Shown here piece by piece: positions 33,400-42,452 of a stretch of DNA of 64,000 bases. Position numbers and translations under genes: made by a program. The stretch is taken from positions 2,356,001 to 2,420,000 of the forward strand of contig NZ_LT578417.1 of the NCBI RefSeq assembly GCF_900088535.1, written 5' to 3'. Source of the DNA: Cyanobium sp. NIES-981 (GTDB taxonomy: Bacteria; Cyanobacteriota; Cyanobacteriia; PCC-6307; Cyanobiaceae). The notes under the pieces are model-generated. The model saw only the letters and a program-made list of their open reading frames with translations. It was not told the origin of the DNA and did no database searches. How positions within the stretch are numbered: position 1 is the stretch's first letter; the number at the start of each line of letters is the position of its first letter.

Positions 33400-34920
33400 C
33401 TAACAAGCCTGTGGGGCTGCTAGTTCATGGTTGGGGGAGGCACAAAAACCCCGAATTACTGATATTTTCGCTTTGAGCATAGCGGCAGTAAGACCTGGGT
33501 ATGTTCCAAGAAAAAGAATTTCGTTCATGATGTCATCTGCTCCTTGCAAATCACTAACAACGCGATAGGCTTGGGGGTTGTCCTTCTTCAGTTGTACAAA
33601 TGCAGGCTGTCGCAATAAGTTACCCCCGAAGAGCATGCGGTTTCCAACGTGATGCTGATCAAGTTCACGTGCTAGATCAGTGCGACTAAATGGTGCCGTA
33701 GGACGCACAGCGATTTTGAAACCAAACCATGAGCATGTTGTTCTACAGCCACTCGAATCCCAGCTAAAACTCCCATCTTCATGCCACTCCGTAGCATGAG
33801 TAGGCAAAGCGAAATCAAGTACATCCGATAGAGAATGAAGACCCTCTCGGAGTGTTTGCCAATTATGCTTTCTAGCTTCGATAAAATTGGGAAGGCGCTT
33901 CATTTGAACTCTTCCAATAGCAGCTTGAGTATCCAGCGGCTTGAGATTGAAGCCAAGATGGCTGTAGGTATATTTGTGGTCGTAACCTTTTGGTAGGTCT
34001 CCAAGCTGCCAATCAAATCTCTTGTTGCAGGTGTTGTCAACACCACTTGGGCACCAGCAATCGCGTCCCCAGTCCCGGAAACTCTCAGCAACAACTCTAA
34101 GTTTCTGATCATTGACAATATTTACAGCCCCGCCTTCCCCCATTGTGAGGTGATGAGGAGGATAGAAGCTCTGGGTGCTGATGTCTCCCCACGTACCTGT
34201 CCAACGGATCACTCGATCCGGACCGTCATCTAAGCCAGGGCTGTTATCGCTAAAGCCTAAAGATTCAGCGAGATCGCGGGGCATCGAATAGCTACATCCA
34301 AGGGCATCACAGTTGTCTTCAACCAACCAAAGATCATATTTGCGACAGAATGCCAGCGTTGCAGCTACATCAAAAGGATTGCCGAGGGCATGCGCCATCA
34401 TGACAGCTTTGGTCTTGCCTGGGGCGTAGGCAGCTTCTAACTGATCACAGCAAGCATTACCGGTAATTGGATTGGCGTCGATAAAGACTGGGACGGCTCC
34501 AACCTGAATAATTGGTGAGACTGTAGTAGGAAATCCAGCTGCTACAGTTATAACTTCATCACCAGGAAAGATTCTTTTGGAGGCAGGCAGCTTATAACTA
34601 GTCAGTGCGGAAATGGCTATAAGATTTGCAGATGATCCTGAGTTCACCAGTAAACTGTGGCGAACGCCAAGAAATGCCGCTAACTCTTTCTCCATCGCCA
34701 TACCTTCCGTCCCAAGCGTAAGCCAGAAGTCCAGCGTGGTTCCAACGGCTGCAGCCACCTCTTCTTCAGTGAAAACCCTACCGGCATAAGGGATGGGGTC
34801 TCCTTGTTGCCAGGGCTTACGGTCAGGGTCATCACCAGGACGGAAAGAAGCATGGACTTGCTTCGAGTACTCACGGGTGAGGCGAAGGATTTCCTGTTTA
34901 AGGGATTGGAGGTCACTCAT
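33400..34920 (-). CDS. rfbH: CDP-4-keto-6-deoxyglucose 3-dehydrase RfbH
   Basis: A 506-aa aminotransferase-fold enzyme (DegT/DnrJ/EryC1 superfamily) that removes the C-3 hydroxyl of CDP-4-keto-6-deoxyglucose. Diagnostic features: at the usual PLP-lysine position the sequence reads STQSFYPPHHLTMGEGGAVN, with His instead of Lys. This is typical of the E1 dehydrases, which use pyridoxamine phosphate and do not transaminate. A cysteine cluster, DCWCPSGVDNTC (C-x1-C-x7-C), matches the [2Fe-2S] ligands of E1. The sugar-nucleotide region is NSGSSANLIAISALTSYKL. A cognate E3-type reductase gene is not in this window. It starts 13 bases after rfbG. Confidence 0.92.
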   Translation of the reverse strand: MSDLQSLKQEILRLTREYSKQVHASFRPGDDPDRKPWQQGDPIPYAGRVFTEEEVAAAVGTTLDFWLTLGTEGMAMEKELAAFLGVRHSLLVNSGSSANLIAISALTSYKLPASKRIFPGDEVITVAAGFPTTVSPIIQVGAVPVFIDANPITGNACCDQLEAAYAPGKTKAVMMAHALGNPFDVAATLAFCRKYDLWLVEDNCDALGCSYSMPRDLAESLGFSDNSPGLDDGPDRVIRWTGTWGDISTQSFYPPHHLTMGEGGAVNIVNDQKLRVVAESFRDWGRDCWCPSGVDNTCNKRFDWQLGDLPKGYDHKYTYSHLGFNLKPLDTQAAIGRVQMKRLPNFIEARKHNWQTLREGLHSLSDVLDFALPTHATEWHEDGSFSWDSSGCRTTCSWFGFKIAVRPTAPFSRTDLARELDQHHVGNRMLFGGNLLRQPAFVQLKKDNPQAYRVVSDLQGADDIMNEILFLGTYPGLTAAMLKAKISVIRGFCASPNHELAAPQAC

Positions 34921-34933
34921 TTGATTTTGGGAA

Positions 34934-36028
34934 TCAGGAAAATGCTTGCGTGTAGTCTACTATGTCTGCGATGCAGCAATCGATTGCCTGTTCAGGGCTA
35001 TTATGGACATGGTGATACCATCTCACCGTGCGCTGGACCGTGGTGCTGAAAGGCCAACGCGGTTTCCAACCAAGCTGGTGGTGGGCTTTGTCGATCTGAA
35101 GGTGGAGGCGGCCGGCCTCATGAGGAGCATTAGCATCTGAAAGGTCAACCCACTCCCCAGGCCAGTGCTTTAACGCTTCCTGAACCAACTCTCGCACAGG
35201 CTGATTGGCCTCAAGGCTCGGACCGAAGTTAAAGCATGTTGTGTATGGGTTGACACCATCAGCCTGATGGGCCATTGCCAAGCGTTGGGCCAATAGAAGA
35301 TAGCCACTCAATGGTTCAAGTACGTGTTGCCAGGGTCTAGTAGCTTCGGGTCTCCGAACTGGAATCGCTTGATGGGCTGCCAGGGAGCGAATGGCATCAG
35401 GTACTATGCGGTCCTCTGCCCAGTCTCCGCCACCAATAACATTTCCTGCGCGGGCTGATGCAATGGCTAGCCAAGGTGTCTGGTGGGAAGCCTGGCCACA
35501 AAAACTATCCCGCCAACTGGCTATTGCTATTTCTGCAGCAGCTTTGCTGGCGCTATAGGGATCATGCCCTCCAAGGCGATCATTTTCGCGGTAGCCGAAG
35601 TCCCATTCACGATTTTCATAGACCTTGTCAGTGGTGATCATGACCACGGCACAGGGATGCTCTAAAGGACGCAATGCCTCTAGGATATGGAGACTTCCCT
35701 GGACATTCGTTGCCCAAGTTCCCAGTGGATCTCGATAACTTCGACGTACCAAAGGCTGTGCCGCCAAGTGAAGCACGACCTCAGGCTGGCACTCTTGAAC
35801 GATTTTCTGCAGAGGCGCCAAATCTCTGATGTCTTGGAGATGGTGACCCTTGAGACGAGAAACAAGAGCAAGCTGATCAAAAAGATGTGGATCCGTGTCC
35901 GTTGGTAAACCAATGCCAGTGACTTTGGCTCCCAGCTGAGTTAGCCAAAGTGCCAGCCAGCTCCCTTTGAAACCCGTATGTCCCGTGAGAAGAACGCGAC
36001 GGTCCTTCCAAAAATCAACATCAATCAT
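34934..36028 (-). CDS. rfbG: CDP-glucose 4,6-dehydratase
   Basis: A 364-aa short-chain dehydrogenase-type enzyme that converts CDP-glucose to CDP-4-keto-6-deoxyglucose. It has the Rossmann motif LLTGHTGFKGSWL, TTDKVYENREWDFGYRENDRLGGHDPYSASKAAAEIA (with YSASK as the catalytic Tyr/Lys) and RAGNVIGGGDWAEDRIVPD, all typical of RfbG. The start is chosen at the ATG of MIDVDFWKDRR. This ATG overlaps the rfbF stop as ATGA, a sign of coupled translation. An upstream in-frame start at 36064 would place 12 extra residues inside rfbF and is less likely. Confidence 0.93.
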   Translation of the reverse strand: MIDVDFWKDRRVLLTGHTGFKGSWLALWLTQLGAKVTGIGLPTDTDPHLFDQLALVSRLKGHHLQDIRDLAPLQKIVQECQPEVVLHLAAQPLVRRSYRDPLGTWATNVQGSLHILEALRPLEHPCAVVMITTDKVYENREWDFGYRENDRLGGHDPYSASKAAAEIAIASWRDSFCGQASHQTPWLAIASARAGNVIGGGDWAEDRIVPDAIRSLAAHQAIPVRRPEATRPWQHVLEPLSGYLLLAQRLAMAHQADGVNPYTTCFNFGPSLEANQPVRELVQEALKHWPGEWVDLSDANAPHEAGRLHLQIDKAHHQLGWKPRWPFSTTVQRTVRWYHHVHNSPEQAIDCCIADIVDYTQAFS

Positions 36029-36792
36029 GACCACACTTTCCAGGGAGCTCGTCCAGTAGACCAAAGTTCCTCTAGCTTTTGGCGGTCACGAAGTGTGTCC
36101 ATAGGTTGCCAGAATCCCTGATGCTTATAACAAGCTAGTTCTCCACGCTCCGCAAGAGTCATCAGTGGTGCTTGCTCCCAGACTGTGTGATCCCCATCGA
36201 TAAGATCAATCACCGATGGCTCCAGTACAAAGTAGCCCCCGTTGATCCAGGATCCATCACCATCAGGCTTTTCCTGAAAATTATGGACAAGCGAATCGTC
36301 AATTCCCAAGGCGCCATAACGGCCAGGTGGCTGCACCGCAGTGAGGGTTGCAAGCCTCGATTGCCGATGGTGATGCTCAATCAGGGCATGAATGTTTACA
36401 TCGGCAACGCCATCACCGTAAGTGAAGCAGAAAGTGCCATCCAAATATTCCCGCACCCTAGCCAGGCGCCCGCCCGTTAATGTTGTATCGCCTGTATCCA
36501 CCAAGGTAATCTTCCAAGGCTCGGCATTTTTACGGTGAATCTCCATATGATTGAGATCCATATGGAAAGTTACATCACTTGTGTGCAAGAAGTAGTTGGC
36601 AAAATACTCCTTGATGACATAACCTTTGTAGCCACAGCAAATAACAAACTCTTGGATGCCGAAGTGACTGTACGTCTTCAAAATATGCCAGAGGATGGGC
36701 TTACCGCCTACCTCCACCATCGGTTTTGGCTTCAGATGTGTCTCTTCTGCCAAGCGGGTGCCGAGCCCACCAGCAAGGATGACGGCTTTCAT
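36025..36792 (-). CDS. rfbF: glucose-1-phosphate cytidylyltransferase
   Basis: A 255-aa nucleotidyltransferase that makes CDP-glucose from CTP and glucose-1-phosphate, the entry to the CDP-dideoxyhexose pathway. It shows the N-terminal signature MKAVILAGGLGTRLAEET with KPMVEVGGKPILWHI, FTYGDGVADVNI, FQEKPDGDGSWINGGYFVL and a C-terminal FWQPMDTLRDRQKLEELW. The start is the ATG before KAVILAGG; a longer frame (from 36816) adds eight unconserved residues. It is the first gene of the cassette, so the promoter should lie in 36793-36900. Confidence 0.94.
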   Translation of the reverse strand: MKAVILAGGLGTRLAEETHLKPKPMVEVGGKPILWHILKTYSHFGIQEFVICCGYKGYVIKEYFANYFLHTSDVTFHMDLNHMEIHRKNAEPWKITLVDTGDTTLTGGRLARVREYLDGTFCFTYGDGVADVNIHALIEHHHRQSRLATLTAVQPPGRYGALGIDDSLVHNFQEKPDGDGSWINGGYFVLEPSVIDLIDGDHTVWEQAPLMTLAERGELACYKHQGFWQPMDTLRDRQKLEELWSTGRAPWKVWS

Positions 36793-37115
36793 CAAGTGCC
36801 TCTGAAATTGGTTCAATCATACAAGCCAACACTGGCCTGGCTGCGGGCCCAAGAACCCCCTTCCGCAAATCAATTCCTGTATCCACGGATACTGACACTG
36901 CTTTTGATCCATGGTGGATGTTGGCTTGGTCCCATTGGCCACTGAGCTGAGTTCAACCCCTGTACCTCTTGGAGCTGCGAATCCAGTTGTTCTGAGAAAA
37001 GGCGGCGCCTCTCGGCTTAGGCCACCCAAACGCCGAACTATAGTTCTTGGTTACGGAACAAGGCATCCTCGCAAGCTTTCACTTGAACATGTCCACCATG
37101 TCTGATTAAGTGTTT
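36793..37115. other. intergenic between rfb cassette and DUF1501 gene
   Basis: 323 bases without a supported gene. It should hold the promoter of the minus-strand rfb genes at its left side. No strong hairpin with a T-run was found for the DUF1501 gene, which ends at 37116. Its higher GC than the rfb genes suggests the junction of acquired and host DNA lies here. Confidence 0.4.
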
Positions 37116-38246
37116 CTAAAGCACCATGAGGCCTCCAAGGCGCTCCCAAGACGTCATGGCAGATTCATAAAGATCTGTTGGCTTTACATGCGGAATTAAA
37201 TCACCACGAGCATCAAGGTCGCCAAGAGATGGATAGCGACCAACAATTCGACCAGGGAGATGATCACCCATTAACAATGCCACCGATGCACTGCCATGAT
37301 CCGTGCCACCCGATGCATTCTGATTCAATCGACGTCCAAACTCACTGATAGCCAACAAGGCAACCTTAGGCCTGTGGTTCATGCGCCTTAGGCCCGCATC
37401 AAAGCAAACCAAGGCGTCGGCCAGCTCTATCAGGAGCTGATTATGACGGGGGATCTGCTGGGAATGGGTATCGAAGCCTGAGTGCTCCAGACCAATCACC
37501 GCCGGCGGGCTGGGAGCGCCGATGAGCCGCAAGGCCATGGCAACTTGCGCCCCCAAGCTTCCACGGGGAATGGTCAATCCCTGGGGTAAATCGCCCAAGG
37601 AATCCAATAACCTTAGTACCTCAGCCTGGCCGCTGGCCTCAAGCTCCAACATGCTGCGTAGCATGGCATTGTCGCCGGCAAGTTCAGGGTCAACAGCAGG
37701 GAGACGGGTTTTGCCAGCATGGGGGTTATGCTGCCAAACCGGTTGCATCTGAACACTCAGACCATCGCTGCCCTCCAAGGCCGGTGAACCCGAAGGCCCC
37801 AGGGCCACCAGAGTCCTGGACCTCCGCTTTCGGGCCAGAGCGGCGGCAAACCACCCGGGTCCCTCTCCAGAAGCAGATCCTGTGGCCCACTGATCCATCG
37901 CCTTGAAATGGCTGCGATTGGGCTGGGGCCAACCGACCCCGAGGACAAAGGCCATGCGGCTGGCCTTCAAGACCGGCATCAGCGACGCCAGGGCGGGATG
38001 CAGCATCAGGTCTTCACCAAGCAATGGACCCTCGCGAATCGCCAGCCTGGGACGAGCCCGTTGGTAGGCGGGATCACGGTATGGAATCACGGTGTTGAGC
38101 CCATCATTCCCCCCCTTGAGCTCCAGAAGCACCACAATCCGTTCGGGCTTGTCGGACGCCTCCTCATGGCTCCGGCACAACAAGGGCAACATCAGAGGGG
38201 TGATGGTCGCCAGTCCCGCTGTAAGCAGGAAGTCGCGTCGTTTCAT
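37116..38246 (-). CDS. DUF1501 family protein with Tat-type signal
   Basis: 376 residues. The start ATG at 38246 opens MKRRDFLLTAGLATITPLMLPLL, a twin-arginine signal peptide (RRDFL), so the protein is probably exported folded. The mature part carries DUF1501 hallmarks: VVLLELKGGNDGLNTVIPYRDPAYQRARP near the N-terminus, RSHFKAMDQWATG, LEHSGFDTHSQQ, and SEFGRRLNQNASGGTDHGSASV (the GGTDHG sulfatase-like metal-site motif). Function is unknown; the fold is alkaline-phosphatase-like. It is preceded by its usual partner, a DUF1800 gene, with 10 bases between. Confidence 0.87.
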   Translation of the reverse strand: MKRRDFLLTAGLATITPLMLPLLCRSHEEASDKPERIVVLLELKGGNDGLNTVIPYRDPAYQRARPRLAIREGPLLGEDLMLHPALASLMPVLKASRMAFVLGVGWPQPNRSHFKAMDQWATGSASGEGPGWFAAALARKRRSRTLVALGPSGSPALEGSDGLSVQMQPVWQHNPHAGKTRLPAVDPELAGDNAMLRSMLELEASGQAEVLRLLDSLGDLPQGLTIPRGSLGAQVAMALRLIGAPSPPAVIGLEHSGFDTHSQQIPRHNQLLIELADALVCFDAGLRRMNHRPKVALLAISEFGRRLNQNASGGTDHGSASVALLMGDHLPGRIVGRYPSLGDLDARGDLIPHVKPTDLYESAMTSWERLGGLMVL

Positions 38247-38256
38247 CGTTGCAGCC

Positions 38257-39369
38257 TCAGCAGAGTTGCCAGACGGGATCCCTCCATAGCCTGGCGATGT
38301 TTTCGCGTGTAGCAGGGGCCGGCAAGCCAATTGTGAGGGGAGGGATGGCAGTGAGGCCAGGCGGTAGCGAGTCTGGCAGCTCGCGAGAGGCCCACACCTC
38401 AGGATCAGCAAGGAGTGCCATCAGACCGCGCCGCCGAGCTGTAAGCCAGCGAAGATTCAGCCACTCTTCATTCGTGGGCCATCCTTTCACCGAAGGCGGC
38501 GCGAACAGTGGCTGCCCCATCAGCCGCAGATGATGGATGCTGATGCGGAGCGCATCGGGATGGCGGCTGCCAAGCAGGGCCAGGCTGCGGCTCACCATGG
38601 CAATCGGTGAATCAAGGCGGGTTGCTTGGCGGCGCCCATCCCTGGCCTCGGGGGTTCTCTCCAAGACACTGATCAGCCATGGCAAGGAGAGATGGTTTTG
38701 GCGCCAGCCGGCCGCAATCTCTTCAAGCCGGGCGGGGGAAGGCAGAGGCCCCACAATCTCTAGCCACAGCCTGCGAGTGATATGACGTGCCGTCGCGGGC
38801 TGTTGGCAGAGCCATTGCACCAATTCTGACAAATCAAAGCCCGATGTACGGCCTAGGATCGTCTTGGTCCCGAAGTCGTGGCGGCGGGGATCGAGCACCA
38901 GTGAACGGTGCTGAACGAGGCGATAGCCCGTAAGGGCCCGAGCTGTTTCGATCACATCGTTTTCCGTATAGTGGCCTTCTCCAAGGCTGAATAGCTCAAG
39001 CAGCTCGCGGGCGAGGTTTTCGTTCGGGTTGGTTCGGTTGTTGAGGTGGCCGCTGAGGGAGATCTGCAGGGCAGGATCAGCCAGCATGGCACCTAGCAGA
39101 TCGCGGTAAGTTCCCGAGAGGTGACGGCGGATGGCATCGATCTGACCCTGGAGCAACACCGCACGCTCCAGGGGTAGCTGGTTCAGGCTCACGGGGAAAA
39201 CCCCAAGCCAGAGCTGGATGAGGGCATCGTCGCGGCGGGTAGGCCCGAAGGCGAGCCTCTCCAACCAGGTCTGTTTCAGCTCCTGAACCTGCGCATGCAT
39301 GCAGCGCCGCTTTTCCTGCACGGTAGAAAGCGTACGACAGTTGATGGAACTGAAACTGGACATCTGCAT
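38257..39369 (-). CDS. DUF1800 family protein, short N-terminus
   Basis: About 370 residues. The DUF1800 core is clear: LSGTYRDLLGAMLADPALQISLSGHLNNRTNPNENLARELLELFSLGEGHYTENDVIETARALTGYRL, with the family's PNENxARELxELFxLG motif, followed by a C-terminal MGQPLFAPPSVKGWP region. Family members are usually longer at the N-terminus. Here the conserved part starts only about 30 residues after the ATG, and the ATG at 39300 would be equally plausible. Function is unknown. The DUF1800-DUF1501 pair is usually co-transcribed, as here. Confidence 0.82.
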   Translation of the reverse strand: MQMSSFSSINCRTLSTVQEKRRCMHAQVQELKQTWLERLAFGPTRRDDALIQLWLGVFPVSLNQLPLERAVLLQGQIDAIRRHLSGTYRDLLGAMLADPALQISLSGHLNNRTNPNENLARELLELFSLGEGHYTENDVIETARALTGYRLVQHRSLVLDPRRHDFGTKTILGRTSGFDLSELVQWLCQQPATARHITRRLWLEIVGPLPSPARLEEIAAGWRQNHLSLPWLISVLERTPEARDGRRQATRLDSPIAMVSRSLALLGSRHPDALRISIHHLRLMGQPLFAPPSVKGWPTNEEWLNLRWLTARRRGLMALLADPEVWASRELPDSLPPGLTAIPPLTIGLPAPATRENIARLWRDPVWQLC

Positions 39370-39662
39370 CACGAGGTCTAAAGGTAATCTGTCCCGAGCT
39401 AGACAAGTTTCAACAGGGTTGTATCATGTGGGCTGCTGGGTGGGCTCGTATAGACGTTGAGGCGTCACGAGGAATCTCGAACCATGCCTACCCCGCTGGG
39501 GCCAGACCTTGTGGATTCCAGGTCAGGCCGACCAGCTTCGCCGAGCGTCACGGTATGAAATTCACCCGAATTATTCATCTTAATTAGTGGCAGGTGACAG
39601 TTCGAGCAACCGGTCAAACCGTCTTGGGCCCCACTTGAGCCAACATTGCTAGTCTCCCTCGG

Positions 39663-42452
39663 ATGAATGCTCCGTCGCAACCCCACCTCCCCCAGCTTGG
39701 GGACGTGGTGCGGATCCAACTCAGCGGCAGAATCACCGAGGCAGAGGCCGGTTGGCGGCAGTTAGTACTGCAGCCGGATGTAGGACCCGAATGGCGGCTG
39801 TGCCTGGCTGCACTGCTGCTGCGGCAGCAGCGCGCCGAGGAAGCCGCGAGCTTGATGGAGAGCGTGGTGGTGCCCGACGCCCCCACGAAGCTGACGCTAC
39901 TGCTCACCCGAGCAGCCTGCGCCCGGCAACAGGGTGATCACCAGTCAGCCGCCGCGCTCTACCGCGAGGTGCTGGTCCTGGCACCCGATCACCTGGGGGC
40001 CCGCACCGCCCTCACCCTGCTCCAGACCTCCGGTGAGGTTGAGAAGCTGGAGCAGAAGCTGCAGGAGGCGCTGGATGTCCAGGACCTTAGCGCTGCCCTG
40101 GCGCACTCCACCCGGCTGCGGCAGCTGCCGGAGGCGCCGGAGTGGACCCTGCTCCGCCATGCCCACCTGCTCCGCCAGCTGGGCAGGGACTCAGAGGCGC
40201 TGGCCGCACTCAACCCCGCCCAGGTGAAGGGGCCACTTCGTGCCCACGTGCTCAAGAATCGGGGCGAGATCCTCAGGGAGCAGGGCGACCTGCATGGAAG
40301 TCTGGCCGCTCTGCAGGAGGCCGTGGCCCTCGACCCCACCTGCCCCGACCATGCCATCGCCCTCGGTTTCCTGCAAGCCGAGGTGGGCGCCCTCGACCAG
40401 GGGCTGGAACTCCTGCACGAGGCCGAACGGCTGATCAGCGACCCCGAAGCGCCGGCGCAGCGGTGGCTGCGCCTGCTGCAGGTGTACCTGCTGCACCGCC
40501 GCGGTGAATACGAAACCGCCCTGGCCATCGCCCAGGGGCTCGCCGCAGACGCGGAGCTCGGCTTCGAGGCCAGGCTCCAGGTGGCCGGCCTGCTGATCCG
40601 GCTTGGAGACGCCAAGGCGGAAGCCGCCCTCGAGGCGCTCCACCCGGTGGGGCCCCGCCAGGAACGGGAATCCCTGCTGCTTCGGGCCGACTGGCTGCAG
40701 AGCCAGTACCGCCACCAGGACGCTCTGCAGCTGCTCGAGCCCCTGCTCAGCGAGGACCCCCTGCCCCTGGCTCCGGCCGAGCAGGCCTGCCTGCTCCAGG
40801 TGTGCCTGCTCCAGCTCCAGGAGGCGAGCTCCCTCTACCTGCGGCTGCGCAAGGCCAAGCAGTCGAGCGGCAACCGGGCCTTGCAGCTCTCCTCCCGGGC
40901 GGGCCTCCATCGCGGCATCTACGAGGAGTTCAACACCAACCGGGCGGTGGGCCTGGCTCTGCGCCAGCAGACCGGACAGCCCCCACCCCACCGGCTCCAT
41001 GCTCTCTCCCAGCTGCTCGCGGAAGAGAGTGAGTCGAATGCGGCCGCCTTCTCCCTGCTGCTGGCAGCACGGCAGGCCGGCCACCTCGAACCCTGGGCAG
41101 GCCCCCCTGCGGGATCCGGGGGCACCGCCCCGCTGATCCCCCGGCGGGTGCTGCAGTTCTGGCAGGGCGAGGAGCTGCCCGATTCGGTGGCAGTGGCCGC
41201 CTCCAGCTGGACCCAGGCCAACCCTGGCTACGAACACCGGATCTGGCGGGATGAGGAAGCAAGCCAGTTCATCAACGAGCGCGCACCGGAGCGCGTGCGT
41301 CAGGCCTACGCCAAGGCCGCCAGCCCCCTGCTGCGGGCCGATCTGCTCCGCCTGGCCTGGCTCCACCTGGAGGGGGGGGTGGTGGCCAGCCTCAACACCC
41401 GCTGCCGCCACTCCCTCGACCCCTGGCTCGGTGCCGGCATCGATGGCGTGCTCTACCAGCAGAGCACCGGCTTCCTCGGCACGGACTTCATGGCCGCGAT
41501 GCCGGGACAGCCGCTGGTCGAGGCCATGCTGGACCTCGCCTGTTTTCTGGTGCTGGGCGAGCAGGGATCGAATTCCTGGTTCCTGAGCGGCCCCGGCATG
41601 CTCACCCTCTGCTTCGCCCGCTACTACCGGCAGGGGCTGGCCGATCTCAAGGCTCCGCCGCCGCCAGGGCTGCGGTTGCTGCGGGAGTCGCACCTGTCCC
41701 AGCGGGTGAGCCTGAACCTCCAATGGCCGGTGCGCATCATCGGAACCGAGTGGCACGATCCTGCCGACCAGCTGCAGGGCCAGGCAAGGCTGTTCAATCG
41801 GACGCGGCGTCTCCCCCGGCGCCGGATGCCAGCCTCGCCCCCCCTCCTGCAGGGCCATCCGGGTGAGCACCGCCAACAGCGGCCGCTGATCCTCGGCGGC
41901 GGCGGCGGACACCAGGCGGTACTGGCCCCGCAGGCGCAACAGCAGCAAGGATGCTGGACCCAGGCCGTCAGGCAGGGCCAAATCGACGCGGTTGAGCCCC
42001 GGCGCCATCGGCAGACTGGTGACTTGGGCCGGGCCCGGGGGAACCTCGATCCGGCACTCCAGGGCGGGCTCGCCCTCCACCGCACTCTGCTCCGGCAGAT
42101 ACACCTCCAGCTGCAGCGCAGGGAGCTGCAGCACAGGGAAGGGCGGGGCCTCAGGGGCGAGTTCCAGCACCAGCAGGTTGTCGCGATCGATCCAGCGGTC
42201 GGCATGGACCCCCTGACTGCCGGCCAGCAGGCGCAGCCCCTTCAGCTCCAGCCCCTGCACGGGGGAAAGGGCCGGCCGCAGGGAGCGGGGCTCCAGAAGC
42301 TGGGGCCGGTGCTGCCGCAGCAGCTCCAGCAGAGGCCGCTCCCCCAGCACCACCAGGGGCGGACGATCGCCGGCCGCACCGCTGCCCCCAGGCTCAGGGC
42401 CGAGCGCCAGCGCCTCCGGACAGTGGCCCTGCAGCAGGGCCAGCCGGCTTAG
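39663..42452 (+). CDS. TPR protein with C-terminal GT32-like glycosyltransferase
   Basis: The frame is 929 codons, but only about residues 1-715 look coding. Residues 1-430 are TPR-like helical repeats (for example GQLRQRAEEAASLMESV, DHQSAAALYREVLVLAPDHLGARTAL, GDLHGSLAALQEAVALDPTCPDHAIAL). From about residue 490, IPRRVLQFWQGEELPDSVAVAASSWTQANPGYEHRIWRDEEA and ASPLLRADLLRLAWLHLEGGVVASLNTRCR resemble the GT32 (Och1-like) family; the usual DxD is replaced by SLN, so activity is doubtful. From about 41800 on, the frame is the complement of the convergent gene, with no stop until 42452. No terminator separates the two genes. Confidence 0.7.
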   Translation: MNAPSQPHLPQLGDVVRIQLSGRITEAEAGWRQLVLQPDVGPEWRLCLAALLLRQQRAEEAASLMESVVVPDAPTKLTLLLTRAACARQQGDHQSAAALYREVLVLAPDHLGARTALTLLQTSGEVEKLEQKLQEALDVQDLSAALAHSTRLRQLPEAPEWTLLRHAHLLRQLGRDSEALAALNPAQVKGPLRAHVLKNRGEILREQGDLHGSLAALQEAVALDPTCPDHAIALGFLQAEVGALDQGLELLHEAERLISDPEAPAQRWLRLLQVYLLHRRGEYETALAIAQGLAADAELGFEARLQVAGLLIRLGDAKAEAALEALHPVGPRQERESLLLRADWLQSQYRHQDALQLLEPLLSEDPLPLAPAEQACLLQVCLLQLQEASSLYLRLRKAKQSSGNRALQLSSRAGLHRGIYEEFNTNRAVGLALRQQTGQPPPHRLHALSQLLAEESESNAAAFSLLLAARQAGHLEPWAGPPAGSGGTAPLIPRRVLQFWQGEELPDSVAVAASSWTQANPGYEHRIWRDEEASQFINERAPERVRQAYAKAASPLLRADLLRLAWLHLEGGVVASLNTRCRHSLDPWLGAGIDGVLYQQSTGFLGTDFMAAMPGQPLVEAMLDLACFLVLGEQGSNSWFLSGPGMLTLCFARYYRQGLADLKAPPPPGLRLLRESHLSQRVSLNLQWPVRIIGTEWHDPADQLQGQARLFNRTRRLPRRRMPASPPLLQGHPGEHRQQRPLILGGGGGHQAVLAPQAQQQQGCWTQAVRQGQIDAVEPRRHRQTGDLGRARGNLDPALQGGLALHRTLLRQIHLQLQRRELQHREGRGLRGEFQHQQVVAIDPAVGMDPLTAGQQAQPLQLQPLHGGKGRPQGAGLQKLGPVLPQQLQQRPLPQHHQGRTIAGRTAAPRLRAERQRLRTVALQQGQPA

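Noticed and set aside
37908-38312. Plus-strand frame opposite the DUF1501 gene
   Set aside because: It is antisense to the twin-arginine signal and the conserved N-terminal motif of DUF1501. No support as a gene.
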